Below are positions 25,300 through 34,992 of a stretch of 64,000 bases of DNA, in pieces. Source of the stretch: Idiomarina seosinensis_A. GTDB taxonomy: Bacteria; Pseudomonadota; Gammaproteobacteria; Enterobacterales; Alteromonadaceae. Location: positions 1-64,000 of the forward strand of contig NZ_CP085211.1 of assembly GCF_044797955.1 (NCBI RefSeq), in the 5' to 3' direction. The stretch's first letter is position 1, and each line of letters starts with the position of its first letter. A program made the translations under genes and the position numbers. The notes under the pieces are model-generated. The model was not told where the DNA came from, ran no database searches, and worked only from the letters and a program-made list of their open reading frames with translations.

Positions 25300-26287
25300 C
25301 GACCAAATACCCCGCGCGCTCTTCCAGAACCGCAACTGAACTTTCAGTAAAAATGACAAATAAATCACAGGACAAGTGATATTCAGGAATATCATAATCG
25401 ATATCAATTACTAAGACCTGTTCGTCTTTTACCGCTTCTTTAAACAACTTGTTAGCAGGTTCACTGATACCAATAACCGACGGCTGGCTAATGTTAAATT
25501 CTAAGTCCAGTTGGGACGCAAAGCGCTCTAGAAAAGTGGCAATTAGAATTGAGGCGATATCAAGAAAAACACTTTGATAATCATCTTTAAACTGATGCTG
25601 ATGATAATGAGCCAGTTTTTCGGGTAAGTCATTTAAGGTGCGATTATCGACAAACAAAATCGCTTCGCCGGCCACGGCATTTCCCACAAACCCTTCCGAA
25701 ACGGCATTCAGGTGAAGGTTCTGGTCATACTGCAAAATTCTGGGTAAATGCTCGTACGCTGTCACTACTACTTTGGGAACGGGTAGGTGAACAAAGGTGC
25801 CCAACATGTCGCTGAGCAGATTAGCCGCGTCGCCCAAGGCCACGTTACTGACCTCTTTTAAGATATCCGTCGCTTCGATCGGATCGGTCAGTAACTCAGC
25901 TCTTTGTTGATGATTCGGTAATAACTCCTGAATGAGACCATATTCTGTTAAGACTTTATTGAGCTCATCGTTATCGATAGGCTTTTTGATAAAATCAAGA
26001 GCACCCAGTTTTTTAACACGCTGCCGGGATTCCTGCTGGATATCACCGGAAACTACAATGGTAAGGCAATCCAGTTGCCGCTCATTTATTGCCTCGAGGA
26101 CAGCAAAACCATCCATAACGGGCATTGTCAGGTCAAGAAATAATAACTCTGCCGCACCTTGCTCAATTAGCTTCAGTGCTTGTTCACCGTTTTCAGCGAA
26201 GCTAACATCGATATCCCACTCAGTCGGCAGTGCGCGCTCGATGCTTTTCCTGGCTAGCTTTGAATCATCACAAATAACTATTTTCAT
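25292..26287 (-). CDS. Response regulator with CheC/CheX-like domain
   Basis: Receiver domain (1-120) with D52 in FLDLTMPVMDG, K101 in IKKP, followed by a CheC-like phosphatase domain with the motif E145-xx-N148-xxx-G152 (KEVSNVALGDAANLL). A second such motif, expected in full CheC, is not evident; the matching region reads FLDIASILIATFL. CheC-type proteins dephosphorylate CheY-like receivers, so it may adjust a signalling pathway or its own receiver. It overlaps the GGDEF gene and starts 4 bp after glmS. No kinase or chemotaxis gene is in the window. Confidence 0.83.
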   Translation of the reverse strand: MKIVICDDSKLARKSIERALPTEWDIDVSFAENGEQALKLIEQGAAELLFLDLTMPVMDGFAVLEAINERQLDCLTIVVSGDIQQESRQRVKKLGALDFIKKPIDNDELNKVLTEYGLIQELLPNHQQRAELLTDPIEATDILKEVSNVALGDAANLLSDMLGTFVHLPVPKVVVTAYEHLPRILQYDQNLHLNAVSEGFVGNAVAGEAILFVDNRTLNDLPEKLAHYHQHQFKDDYQSVFLDIASILIATFLERFASQLDLEFNISQPSVIGISEPANKLFKEAVKDEQVLVIDIDYDIPEYHLSCDLFVIFTESSVAVLEERAGYLVDA

Positions 26288-26291
26288 TTTA

Positions 26292-28124
26292 TCATTCTAC
26301 AGTTACAGACTTTGCCAGATTCCTCGGCTGATCAACATCGGTACCTTTTATAATAGCGACAAAATACGACAGTAATTGCAACGGCACTGTGTAAACAATG
26401 GGTGCAATAATCTCGTCGCAATGACAAACATTTAGCACATTCAGTGCTTTATCACTTTTAAAGCGCGCGTTTTTGTCCGCAAACACATACATCAAACCGC
26501 CCCTGGCGCGAACTTCTTCAACGTTAGACTTCAGCTTTTCCAATAGTTCATTGTTAGGCGCTACCACGATAACCGGCATGTTATCATCGATTAATGCCAG
26601 CGGCCCGTGTTTAAGTTCGCCTGCGGCATAAGCTTCGGCATGAATATAGGAAATCTCTTTAAGTTTAAGCGCTCCTTCCATAGCGATAGGGTACTGATTG
26701 CCCCGCCCTAAAAAAAGACTGTGTTCTTTATTGGCAAAATCCGGCGCCAATGATTCTATTTCTTCAGCAAGGGCTACAGCCTCTTCGAGTTTGGTCGGCA
26801 ACGCCTGCAGTGACTTAACTATAGCACTTTGCTGCTGTTCCGCCATGCCACGGTATTTACCTAAGGCTACGGTCAGCATCAGCAACCCTGTCAACTGAGT
26901 AGTGAAAGCTTTTGTCGACGCAACACCGATTTCGGTTCCGGCTCGTGTCATAAAAGCTAAATCAGACTCCCGTACCATCGATGAAGTCGCGACATTACAG
27001 ATGGTCAGACTTCCTTTGTAACCTAAGTCTTTTGATAAACGCAGCGCAGCCAGTGTATCGGCGGTTTCACCACTTTGCGAAATGGTCACCAGCAAACTAT
27101 TGGGGTGAACATAGGATTTCCGGTAACGAAACTCTGAAGCAATCTCGACGCTGCAAGACACGTTAGCCAGCGATTCCAGCCAGTAACGCGCCACCATACC
27201 GGCATGGTAGCTGGTGCCACAGGCTATAATTTGCACATGCTCAATAGCGCTAAATAGTTCAGCAGCGCCTTTGCCAAAGGCATCGTCCAGTACGCTGTGA
27301 TCGGAAATGCGGCCTTCCAGAGTATTGCGAACGGCCGTTGGCTGCTCATGAATTTCTTTTAACATAAAGTGGCGGTACTGACCTTTACCGCCGGCATCAT
27401 AAACGCCATCTGACTCAACGATTTCTCGCTCTACCGGCTGGCCTTGCTGATCGTAAATTTGAACCGTGGTCCGCGTAATATCGGCAATATCGCCTTCTTC
27501 CAAATAGATGAATTTACGCGTAACCGGCAACAATGCCAGCTGATCCGAGGCAACAAAGTTTTCTCCAATGCCCAGCCCGATTACCAGCGGGCTTCCTGAA
27601 CGCGCGACAACCAGCCGTTCAGGATCCTGAGTGTCCATCACCACGGCACCATAAGCACCGTCCAGCTGCGGTACAGCCGCCTTTACAGCGTCAAGCAAGT
27701 CTGGATGGGTCTGACGCTCCTGATGCAAAAGGTGAGCAATCACTTCGGTATCGGTCTGGCTATTAAACTGATAACCGCAAGCCTGTAACTGCTCACGCAG
27801 TGACTCATGGTTTTCGATGATGCCATTGTGTACTACGGCAATACTGTCATTTGACTGATGCGGGTGAGCGTTTACTTCGCTGACCCCGCCATGAGTAGCC
27901 CAGCGGGTGTGGGCGATACCAATAGTTCCGTCTAACGGCTCGGCCTTTATGGCGTCAACCAGCGCCTGCACTTTTCCGGTGCGCCGCGTGCTTTGTAATG
28001 CGTTATCTTTATCGATAACTGCTACACCGGCGGAATCATAACCCCGATACTCCAGTCGCTTTAAGCCTTCTAATAAAATGTCACTTACACGACGTTCTGA
28101 GGTTGCTCCTACAATGCCACACAT
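26292..28124 (-). CDS. glmS: Glucosamine-6-phosphate synthase GlmS
   Basis: Converts fructose-6-phosphate and glutamine to glucosamine-6-phosphate, the first step of amino-sugar synthesis for peptidoglycan and LPS. The 610 residues start with the Cys1 nucleophile after Met removal (MCGIVGA), contain the amidotransferase HTRWATHG motif and two SIS domains (CGTSYHAG, SQSGETADT), and end in AKSVTVE, the family C-terminus. It follows glmU with a 3-bp gap. Confidence 0.96.
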   Translation of the reverse strand: MCGIVGATSERRVSDILLEGLKRLEYRGYDSAGVAVIDKDNALQSTRRTGKVQALVDAIKAEPLDGTIGIAHTRWATHGGVSEVNAHPHQSNDSIAVVHNGIIENHESLREQLQACGYQFNSQTDTEVIAHLLHQERQTHPDLLDAVKAAVPQLDGAYGAVVMDTQDPERLVVARSGSPLVIGLGIGENFVASDQLALLPVTRKFIYLEEGDIADITRTTVQIYDQQGQPVEREIVESDGVYDAGGKGQYRHFMLKEIHEQPTAVRNTLEGRISDHSVLDDAFGKGAAELFSAIEHVQIIACGTSYHAGMVARYWLESLANVSCSVEIASEFRYRKSYVHPNSLLVTISQSGETADTLAALRLSKDLGYKGSLTICNVATSSMVRESDLAFMTRAGTEIGVASTKAFTTQLTGLLMLTVALGKYRGMAEQQQSAIVKSLQALPTKLEEAVALAEEIESLAPDFANKEHSLFLGRGNQYPIAMEGALKLKEISYIHAEAYAAGELKHGPLALIDDNMPVIVVAPNNELLEKLKSNVEEVRARGGLMYVFADKNARFKSDKALNVLNVCHCDEIIAPIVYTVPLQLLSYFVAIIKGTDVDQPRNLAKSVTVE

Positions 28125-28127
28125 AGA

Positions 28128-29495
28128 TTAACTTCCTTTTTTCTGAGGCCGCTGCCAGTTACTAATATTACGTTGTTTTGCCCGGCCTACAGCCAATTCT
28201 TCAGCTTCTACCGTGCGAGTAATTACCGAGCCGGCTCCCACGGTCGCTTTTGCACCAATAGAAACCGGCGCCACCAGTGAGCTGTTGGATCCAATAAAGG
28301 CATTATCACCTATCTCAGTCACCGATTTATTAACCCCGTCATAATTACAGGTGATGGTTCCGGCGCCAATATTGGCAAATTCTCCAACTTCGGTATCCCC
28401 CAGATAAGTCAAATGATTAGCTTTTGAGCCTTTGCCCAGCCGGCTTTTTTTCATTTCGACAAAATTTCCGATTTGCGCCTCGTCAGCTAACGTGGAGCCA
28501 ACCCGCAGACGGCCGAAGGGACCCACCTTGCAGTTTTTCCCCAAGCTAGCTCCTTCAATGTGGCTGTTAGCCCGTATAACCGAGCCATCTCCAATGCTTG
28601 CGTCTTTAATCACGCAGTTAGGCTCAATAATCACACCATCGCCTAACTGCACATTACCTTCAAACACAACATTCACATCAATAACAACGTCTTCACCAAC
28701 CTGCAATTGGCCACGGCAGTCAAACCGGGCCGGATCCACAAGGGTAGCGCCGGCTGTCATCACTTGCTCTGCCATACGCCACTGAAAGGCGCGCTCCAGG
28801 CTGGCCAGCTGCTGACGGTTATTTGCACCTTCAACCTCGCTGGTCTGCTGCGGCTGCGCTGAGGCAATTTGAACACCTTGCTCGGCAGCCATAGCGACAA
28901 CATCGGTGAGGTAATATTCTTGTTGTGCATTGTCGTTACTCAAATCCTTTAACCAGGATTTAAAGGGCGCTCCCGAGGCAACCATAATACCGGTATTAAC
29001 TTCGTCAATGCGTAATTGGTCCAGGTTCGCATCTTTTTGTTCGACAATGCCCTGAATCTGTTTGTCCTGGTCACGAATAATGCGCCCGTAGCCAACTGGA
29101 TTATTTAAAAACATGGTCAGCAAACCCAGGTCTGTATCAGCGCTTGCATCCAGAAGTGCTTGTAAGGTTTCGGCTGTTAATAGGGGCACGTCGCCGTATA
29201 AAACAACCACTTTTTCATCATCCTTGATAAAAGGTATGGCTTGTTGCACGGCGTGTCCGGTGCCAAGCTGCTGTTGTTGTTCAATCCAGTTAAGATCATC
29301 ACCGGTTACGCGTTGTTTTAGTTGTTCTGCTCCATGGCCATAAATGAGATCAATGGCTGAAGGGTTCAAAGCCCGTGCGCACTCGATAACGTGTTCTATC
29401 ATGGGCTTGTTAGCAACTTTGTGCAGCACCTTCGGCAGCTTCGAACGCATCCGTGTGCCTTTGCCTGCAGCCAGGATGATAATGCGTAACTTCAT
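28128..29495 (-). CDS. glmU: Bifunctional GlmU (uridyltransferase/acetyltransferase)
   Basis: Makes UDP-N-acetylglucosamine from glucosamine-1-phosphate. The N-terminal half has the nucleotidyltransferase motif LAAGKGTRMRSKLPKVLH; the C-terminal half is a left-handed beta-helix of hexapeptide repeats, with GNFVEMKKS and NCDGVNK-like NYDGVNK. Length 455 agrees with E. coli (456). The glmU-glmS pair is as in E. coli, but the 3-bp gap leaves no intergenic region for a GlmZ-type small RNA site. Confidence 0.96.
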   Translation of the reverse strand: MKLRIIILAAGKGTRMRSKLPKVLHKVANKPMIEHVIECARALNPSAIDLIYGHGAEQLKQRVTGDDLNWIEQQQQLGTGHAVQQAIPFIKDDEKVVVLYGDVPLLTAETLQALLDASADTDLGLLTMFLNNPVGYGRIIRDQDKQIQGIVEQKDANLDQLRIDEVNTGIMVASGAPFKSWLKDLSNDNAQQEYYLTDVVAMAAEQGVQIASAQPQQTSEVEGANNRQQLASLERAFQWRMAEQVMTAGATLVDPARFDCRGQLQVGEDVVIDVNVVFEGNVQLGDGVIIEPNCVIKDASIGDGSVIRANSHIEGASLGKNCKVGPFGRLRVGSTLADEAQIGNFVEMKKSRLGKGSKANHLTYLGDTEVGEFANIGAGTITCNYDGVNKSVTEIGDNAFIGSNSSLVAPVSIGAKATVGAGSVITRTVEAEELAVGRAKQRNISNWQRPQKKGS

Positions 29496-29543
29496 CGGTT
29501 TATGTCCTTATCTTGTGCCTAACGAATACTTTATCTTACAGAT

Positions 29544-29580
29544 AAAAAAGGCCCTGTTGTAGGGACAACAGGGCCTTTTC
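29544..29580 (-). terminator. Intrinsic terminator of the atp operon
   Basis: GGCCCTGTTGT and ACAACAGGGCC pair; on the - strand the stem is followed by six T. It lies 18 bp past the atpC stop and just before glmU, separating the two operons. Confidence 0.9.
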
Positions 29581-29597
29581 ATCAGTTTTAAATAAAC

Positions 29598-30014
29598 TTA
29601 ACGTTTAAGTTTACGAATAACTTCAAGCTGAGCCAGTGCCCGTGACAACTCTGCAATAGCTTCCGCATAGCTTGTGTCCGTGCTTTGGTCAGCCAGCGCT
29701 TCTTCCGCACGCTTACGTGCGTCTTTAGCCGCTTGCTCGTCCAAATCATCTCCACGCACTGCTACGTCCGCTAAAACAATAACCTGGCCTGGCTGAACTT
29801 CTAATACACCACCAGCAACGTACATGAAGTCTTCGTCACCCGCTTCACTGACATAGCGAACCATACCTGGTTTAATCTTTGTCAGTAACGGCGCGTGACC
29901 TGGGTAAATTCCCAGCTCACCTTCGCTACCAGAAACCTGAACCGTCTGTACCGAGCCTGAGAACAACTCATCTTCGGCACTAACAACGCTCAAGTTTAAT
30001 GTTTCTGTGGCCAT
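29598..30014 (-). CDS. atpC: ATP synthase epsilon subunit
   Basis: Central-stalk subunit of F1 that couples rotation and inhibits hydrolysis. The 138 residues show the beta-sandwich (ELGIYPGHAPLLTKIKPGMV) and a C-terminal helical pair (RKRAEEALA to the end). Last gene of atpIBEFHAGDC, 17 bp after atpD. Confidence 0.95.
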   Translation of the reverse strand: MATETLNLSVVSAEDELFSGSVQTVQVSGSEGELGIYPGHAPLLTKIKPGMVRYVSEAGDEDFMYVAGGVLEVQPGQVIVLADVAVRGDDLDEQAAKDARKRAEEALADQSTDTSYAEAIAELSRALAQLEVIRKLKR

Positions 30015-30031
30015 TCAAACCTCCAGGTCGG

Positions 30032-31417
30032 TTACAGGTTTTTGCCTTTTTCGACCGCTTCTTCGATGGTACCAACCATGTAAAATGCCTGTTCAGGCAA
30101 ATCATCATAGTCGCCATCCAGGATGCCTTTAAAGCCGGCAATGGTATCTTTAAGCGAAACGTATTTACCTGGCGAGCCAGTGAATACTTCAGCAACAAAG
30201 AATGGCTGTGATAAGAAGCGCTGAATTTTACGAGCACGAGAGACAGACAGTTTGTCTTCTTCAGACAGCTCGTCCATACCCAGAATCGCAATAATATCTT
30301 TCAGTTCTTTATAGCGCTGTAGTACTTCCTGTACACCCATAGCTGTATTGTAGTGCTCATCGCCGATAACCTGAGGGTCAAGCTGACGAGAAGTTGAATC
30401 CAGGGGATCAACCGCAGGATAAATACCCAGTGATGCGATGTCACGGTTCAGTACGACCGTTGCATCCAAGTGCGCAAAGGTTGTTGCCGGAGATGGGTCA
30501 GTTAAGTCATCCGCGGGTACGTAAACGGCCTGTACCGACGTGATTGAGCCGGTCTTAGTCGACGTGATACGTTCCTGCAGAACACCCATTTCTTCTGCCA
30601 GGGTGGGCTGATAACCAACCGCTGAAGGCATACGACCCAACAATGCTGATACTTCAGTACCGGCCAGGGTGTAACGGTAGATGTTATCCACGAAGAAAAG
30701 TACGTCGCGACCCTCGTCACGGAATTTCTCTGCGATTGTCAAACCCGTCAGGGCTACACGCAAACGGTTACCGGGAGGCTCATTCATCTGGCCATAAACC
30801 AGAGATACTTTATCCAGAACGTTTGAATCGTTCATCTCGTGATAGAAGTCATTACCTTCACGAGTACGCTCACCAACACCAGCAAATACTGAATAACCGC
30901 TGTGCTCGATGGCGATGTTCCGGATAAGCTCCATCATATTAACGGTTTTACCAACACCAGCACCACCAAACAGACCGACTTTACCGCCTTTAGCAAACGG
31001 GCAGATCAAGTCGATAACTTTGATACCCGTTTCTAATAATTCATTGGTGTTGGACTGATCTTCGTAGCTTGGCGCAGCTCGGTGAATCGACATTTTCTCT
31101 TCTTCACCGATAGGGCCCGCTTCATCAATTGGGTTACCTAAAACATCCATAATACGGCCCAGTGTCTTTTTGCCCACTGGTACCATGATTGGATCACCGG
31201 AGTTTTCCGCGGTGATACCACGACGCAGACCGTCAGTTGTACCCATTGCGATGGCACGCACGATTCCGCCGCCCAGCTGTTGCTGAACTTCGAGAACCAA
31301 ACCTTCTAAGCCACCTTCGGTCACTTTCAGTGCGTCGTATACTTTTGGTACAGCGTCTTGTGGAAATTCTAAATCCACAACGGCGCCGATAATCTGTACG
31401 ACCTTACCTTGACTCAT
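30032..31417 (-). CDS. atpD: ATP synthase beta subunit
   Basis: Catalytic F1 subunit. The P-loop is GGAGVGKTVNMMELIRN, followed by the GERTREGNDFY segment with the catalytic glutamate, and ALLGRMPSAVGYQPTLA is the conserved DELSEED-region neighbour; DELSEED appears as MDELSEEDKLS. Length 461 is near the family norm. Confidence 0.97.
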   Translation of the reverse strand: MSQGKVVQIIGAVVDLEFPQDAVPKVYDALKVTEGGLEGLVLEVQQQLGGGIVRAIAMGTTDGLRRGITAENSGDPIMVPVGKKTLGRIMDVLGNPIDEAGPIGEEEKMSIHRAAPSYEDQSNTNELLETGIKVIDLICPFAKGGKVGLFGGAGVGKTVNMMELIRNIAIEHSGYSVFAGVGERTREGNDFYHEMNDSNVLDKVSLVYGQMNEPPGNRLRVALTGLTIAEKFRDEGRDVLFFVDNIYRYTLAGTEVSALLGRMPSAVGYQPTLAEEMGVLQERITSTKTGSITSVQAVYVPADDLTDPSPATTFAHLDATVVLNRDIASLGIYPAVDPLDSTSRQLDPQVIGDEHYNTAMGVQEVLQRYKELKDIIAILGMDELSEEDKLSVSRARKIQRFLSQPFFVAEVFTGSPGKYVSLKDTIAGFKGILDGDYDDLPEQAFYMVGTIEEAVEKGKNL

Positions 31418-31459
31418 GACGTTTCCTCTAACTCTTCAATTCTGTTAACCGTTGCCGCG

Positions 31460-32323
31460 TTATACCGCTTCGGCGCCGGATACGATTTCCGAAATTTCTT
31501 GCGTAATTGCTGCCTGACGCGCTTTGTTATACTGCAACTGCAGTTGATCAATAATATCCTCAGCGTTGTCCGTTGCAGCTTTCATTGCAATCATCCGAGC
31601 GGCTTGCTCGCTGGCAAAGTTATCCACTACGCCCTGGTAAACTTCCATTTCGACGAAACGCCGAATCAGTGTATCCAGGATACTTTCCGGATTAGGCTCA
31701 TACAGGTAATCCCAGCTACCTGTTTGCACCTCTTCGTCCGACTCCGCTTGGGGCAATGGCAACAATTGGTGAATGGTCGGCTCCTGGGTCATCGTATTAA
31801 CAAACTTGTTAAATACAACGTACAAGCGATCGATTTCACCTGCTTCAAAGGCTTCCAGCATAACCTGGATGGAACCGGTAATTTCTTTCAGCTCAGGCTT
31901 TTCACCCATGCCTGACACTTGCGCTTTCAGCTGACCGAAGCGCTTGAAAAAACCCGTTGCCTTGCTGCCTATGGCTGCAAAATCTGCTTCTACACCTTGC
32001 TCTTCCCACTCATTTGCATGCTTTACGACTTTCTTGAACTCGTTAGCGTTCAATCCGCCACAAAGACCACGGTCGGTCGATACTATGATGTAGCCTACAC
32101 GCTTAACCTCGCGCTCTTCCATAAAAGGATGACGATATTCGAGATTACCACGCGCCGCATGACCAATCACCTTACGAATGGTTTCCGCATAAGGGCGACT
32201 GGCCTCCATGCGTTCCTGCGCCTTTTTCATCTTCGACGCAGCAACCATTTCCATAGCATTGGTGATCTTTTGAGTATTACCGATACTCGAGATCTGAGTT
32301 TTTATCTCTTTACCGCTGGCCAT
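31460..32323 (-). CDS. atpG: ATP synthase gamma subunit
   Basis: Rotor shaft of F1. The N-terminus MASGKEIKTQISSIGNTQKI and the C-terminal ATDNAEDIIDQLQLQYNKAR coil are family hallmarks; 287 residues match E. coli. A GC-rich hairpin lies between atpA and this gene. Confidence 0.96.
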   Translation of the reverse strand: MASGKEIKTQISSIGNTQKITNAMEMVAASKMKKAQERMEASRPYAETIRKVIGHAARGNLEYRHPFMEEREVKRVGYIIVSTDRGLCGGLNANEFKKVVKHANEWEEQGVEADFAAIGSKATGFFKRFGQLKAQVSGMGEKPELKEITGSIQVMLEAFEAGEIDRLYVVFNKFVNTMTQEPTIHQLLPLPQAESDEEVQTGSWDYLYEPNPESILDTLIRRFVEMEVYQGVVDNFASEQAARMIAMKAATDNAEDIIDQLQLQYNKARQAAITQEISEIVSGAEAV

Positions 32324-32351
32324 GATGATTCTCCTGTTAACTCAACGACAA

Positions 32352-32371
32352 ATGGCCGCGATAGCGGCCAT
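32352..32371 (-). other. Intercistronic hairpin between atpA and atpG
   Basis: ATGGCCGC and GCGGCCAT are perfect 8-bp arms around gata. No strong T run follows, so it is more likely an mRNA stability or processing element than a terminator. Confidence 0.6.
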
Positions 32372-32377
32372 GTCCGA

Positions 32378-33919
32378 TTACCACGATTGCGTTTGCTTGA
32401 ATTTCTCAAGCGCTGCTTTCAATTGCGCATCGATGTCGTCGTTATAGTTGCCAGTTTTATCAATCTCAGCCATTAGCTCCGAGTATTCACTCGCCATGAA
32501 GGATTGCAGCGACTCTTCAAAATCCATGATTTTGTCGATAGCCACATCTTTCAAAAAGCCTTTTTCAACGGCATAAATTGATACAGCCATCTGAGCTACG
32601 CTCATTGGCTTGTACTGTTTTTGTTTCATCAGTTCGGTAACACGTTGACCGTGTTCCAACTGAGCACGAGTTGACTCATCAAGGTCAGAAGCAAACTGAG
32701 CGAAAGCCGCTAATTCGCGATACTGAGCAAGTGCAAGGCGGATACCACCACCAAGCTTCTTAATGATTTTAGTCTGCGCTGCACCACCAACACGAGAAAC
32801 TGAAACACCCGCGTTTACCGCCGGGCGGATACCCGAGTTAAACAGGTCAGTTTCCAGGAAGATCTGACCATCGGTGATAGATATCACGTTGGTTGGTACG
32901 AATGCTGATACGTCACCAGCCTGAGTCTCAATGATAGGCAAGGCAGTTAAAGAACCAGTCTGGCCTTTAACTTTACCGTCAGTGAACTTTTCTACGTAGT
33001 CGGCGTTAACACGCGCTGCACGCTCAAGTAAACGAGAGTGAAGGTAAAAAACGTCACCAGGGAATGCCTCACGACCCGGAGGACGACGCAGCAACAGTGA
33101 AATTTGGCGATAGGCAACGGCCTGCTTAGACAAGTCATCATATACGATTAACGCGTCTTCGCCACGGTCACGGAAGTACTCACCCATAGTACAGCCAGAA
33201 TAAGCTGCCAAGTATTGTAAAGCTGCAGATTCTGAAGCAGAAGCCGCGACCACGATGGTGTTTTCTAATGCACCGTGCTCTTCAAGCTTACGCACTACCG
33301 CTGAAATGGTTGAGTTTTTCTGGCCGATGGCAACATAGACACATTTAATGCCAGAGTTCTTCTGGTTAATAATAGCGTCCACAGCCAGTGCCGTTTTACC
33401 GGTCTGACGGTCACCAATGATAAGCTCACGCTGACCACGACCAACCGGAATCATCGAGTCAATTGATTTGTAGCCAGTTTGTACCGGCTGATCAACTGAT
33501 TGACGTTCGATAACGCCCGGGGCAATCTTTTCTACTGGCTCGTAACCATCGGCATCGATTGGTCCTTTACCGTCAATTGGCTGACCTAGCGTATTAACTA
33601 CGCGACCCAGTAACTTCTCACCAACAGGCACTTCAAGAATACGGCCGGTTGATTTAACTTTGGTGCCTTCCTGCAAATCTGCGTAAGGACCCATAACAAC
33701 CGCACCTACTGAGTCACGTTCCAAGTTCAGTGCGATAGCGTAACGATTACCAGGAAGCTCTACCATCTCACCTTGCAAGCAGTCTGCAAGGCCATGGATG
33801 CGAATGATACCGTCCTGTACGGACATAATGGTACCTTCATTGCGGGCTTCGCTGGTGACTTCGAACTTTTCAATTCTCTGTTTGATCAGTTCTGCGATTT
33901 CATTTGAATTCAATTGCAT
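32378..33919 (-). CDS. atpA: ATP synthase alpha subunit
   Basis: Non-catalytic nucleotide-binding F1 subunit, 513 residues from ATG at 33919 (MQLNSNEIAELIKQRIEKF), the same length as E. coli. A TTG two codons upstream is less likely; GGGG lies 8 bases before the ATG. The P-loop is GDRQTGKTALAVDAIIN. It starts 14 bp after atpH. Confidence 0.97.
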   Translation of the reverse strand: MQLNSNEIAELIKQRIEKFEVTSEARNEGTIMSVQDGIIRIHGLADCLQGEMVELPGNRYAIALNLERDSVGAVVMGPYADLQEGTKVKSTGRILEVPVGEKLLGRVVNTLGQPIDGKGPIDADGYEPVEKIAPGVIERQSVDQPVQTGYKSIDSMIPVGRGQRELIIGDRQTGKTALAVDAIINQKNSGIKCVYVAIGQKNSTISAVVRKLEEHGALENTIVVAASASESAALQYLAAYSGCTMGEYFRDRGEDALIVYDDLSKQAVAYRQISLLLRRPPGREAFPGDVFYLHSRLLERAARVNADYVEKFTDGKVKGQTGSLTALPIIETQAGDVSAFVPTNVISITDGQIFLETDLFNSGIRPAVNAGVSVSRVGGAAQTKIIKKLGGGIRLALAQYRELAAFAQFASDLDESTRAQLEHGQRVTELMKQKQYKPMSVAQMAVSIYAVEKGFLKDVAIDKIMDFEESLQSFMASEYSELMAEIDKTGNYNDDIDAQLKAALEKFKQTQSW

Positions 33920-33933
33920 GCTCAAGTCCCCAA

Positions 33934-34467
33934 TTAGGATTGCAGTGCGTTAGCAAGACGATCTAACTTGCCGCGCAAGGTACCGTCGATAACGGTGTCA
34001 CCTGCTTCTATAACCAGTCCACCAAGAATGGACTTATCGACACTGCAGTTCAGCTTAATTTTGCGTTGCAGACGCTTTTCCAGTGCTTTACTCAACTCTG
34101 TTTGTTGCGCTTTCAGCAGTTTTACTGCTGATTTAACATCAACAACAACTTCTTTTTCGTATTCCGCACGGAATGTCTGATAGAGCTCACTGACTGCTGG
34201 TAACGCTGGTAAACGTTCGTTCTCAGCTAACACCTTAATAAAATTTTCAGCGTTTTCATCAAGCTCATCGCCACAAACGCCAATAAAAACTTTTGATGTT
34301 TTTTCAACAGTCGAGGAGCTACTCAAAAACGATGCCATCCTCTCATCCTTTGCTACCGCTGCAGCAAATTCGAGCATATCGGCCCATTTATCGAGCGCTC
34401 CCTGTTCTAAAGCAAAATCAAATGCTGCTTTTGCGTAAGGGCGAGCGACCGTAGTCAGTTCTGACAT
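33934..34467 (-). CDS. atpH: ATP synthase delta subunit
   Basis: Peripheral-stalk subunit linking F1 to the b dimer. The 177 residues match E. coli length; the start TVARPYAKAAFDFALEQG and the C-terminal VIEAGDTVIDGTLRGKLDRL are typical. Lies between atpF and atpA. Confidence 0.95.
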   Translation of the reverse strand: MSELTTVARPYAKAAFDFALEQGALDKWADMLEFAAAVAKDERMASFLSSSSTVEKTSKVFIGVCGDELDENAENFIKVLAENERLPALPAVSELYQTFRAEYEKEVVVDVKSAVKLLKAQQTELSKALEKRLQRKIKLNCSVDKSILGGLVIEAGDTVIDGTLRGKLDRLANALQS

Positions 34468-34484
34468 AAGCTCTAACCCCTCAG

Positions 34485-34955
34485 TTAAAGTTCAGCAACC
34501 AGTTTTTCAACAATGTCGCTGTGAGCGTCTTTATCAATTTCACGCTCGATGATTTTTTCTGCCCCGGTTACTGCTAACACAGCAACCTGCTTGCGTAGTT
34601 CTTCGCGGGCACGATTGCGCTCGGCAGTAACTTCCTCATGACCAGACTGAACGATTTTTTCACGCTCTTCGTGGCCGCGCTGAGTTTCTTCCTCAACAAT
34701 TTTAGCGCCACGTTTTTTCGCCTGCTCAATGATTTCAGCTGATTGCTGCTTGGCTTCTTTAAGCTGTTCAGCAATTTCTTGCTGAGCTTTTTCTAAATCT
34801 TTTTGAGCGCGCTCGCCTGCATTCAGTCCGTCAGCAATTTTCTTCTGACGTTCTTCAATAGCATTAATAATCGGTGGCCACACAAACTTCATGCAGAACC
34901 ACACGAAAACTGCAAACGCGATCGTTTGTCCGATTAATGTGAGGTTAAGATTCAC
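34485..34955 (-). CDS. atpF: ATP synthase b subunit
   Basis: Peripheral stalk of Fo. One N-terminal membrane helix (NLTLIGQTIAFAVFVWFCMK) is followed by a long charged coiled coil. Length 156 equals E. coli. Confidence 0.95.
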   Translation of the reverse strand: MNLNLTLIGQTIAFAVFVWFCMKFVWPPIINAIEERQKKIADGLNAGERAQKDLEKAQQEIAEQLKEAKQQSAEIIEQAKKRGAKIVEEETQRGHEEREKIVQSGHEEVTAERNRAREELRKQVAVLAVTGAEKIIEREIDKDAHSDIVEKLVAEL

Positions 34956-34992
34956 AACGGACCTCCTTTATCTGGTAACCGTCGGATTGCGC

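Noticed and set aside
25932..26375. Open frame of 147 codons on the + strand
   Set aside because: Antisense to the CheC-like regulator and glmS; composition is Ser/Arg-rich as expected for a shadow frame.
31409..31915. Open frame of 168 codons on the + strand
   Set aside because: Antisense to atpG; no recognizable protein features.
31919..32476. Open frame of 185 codons on the + strand
   Set aside because: It is antisense to atpG and the end of atpA, lacks a ribosome site and family motifs, and follows from the codon bias of those genes.
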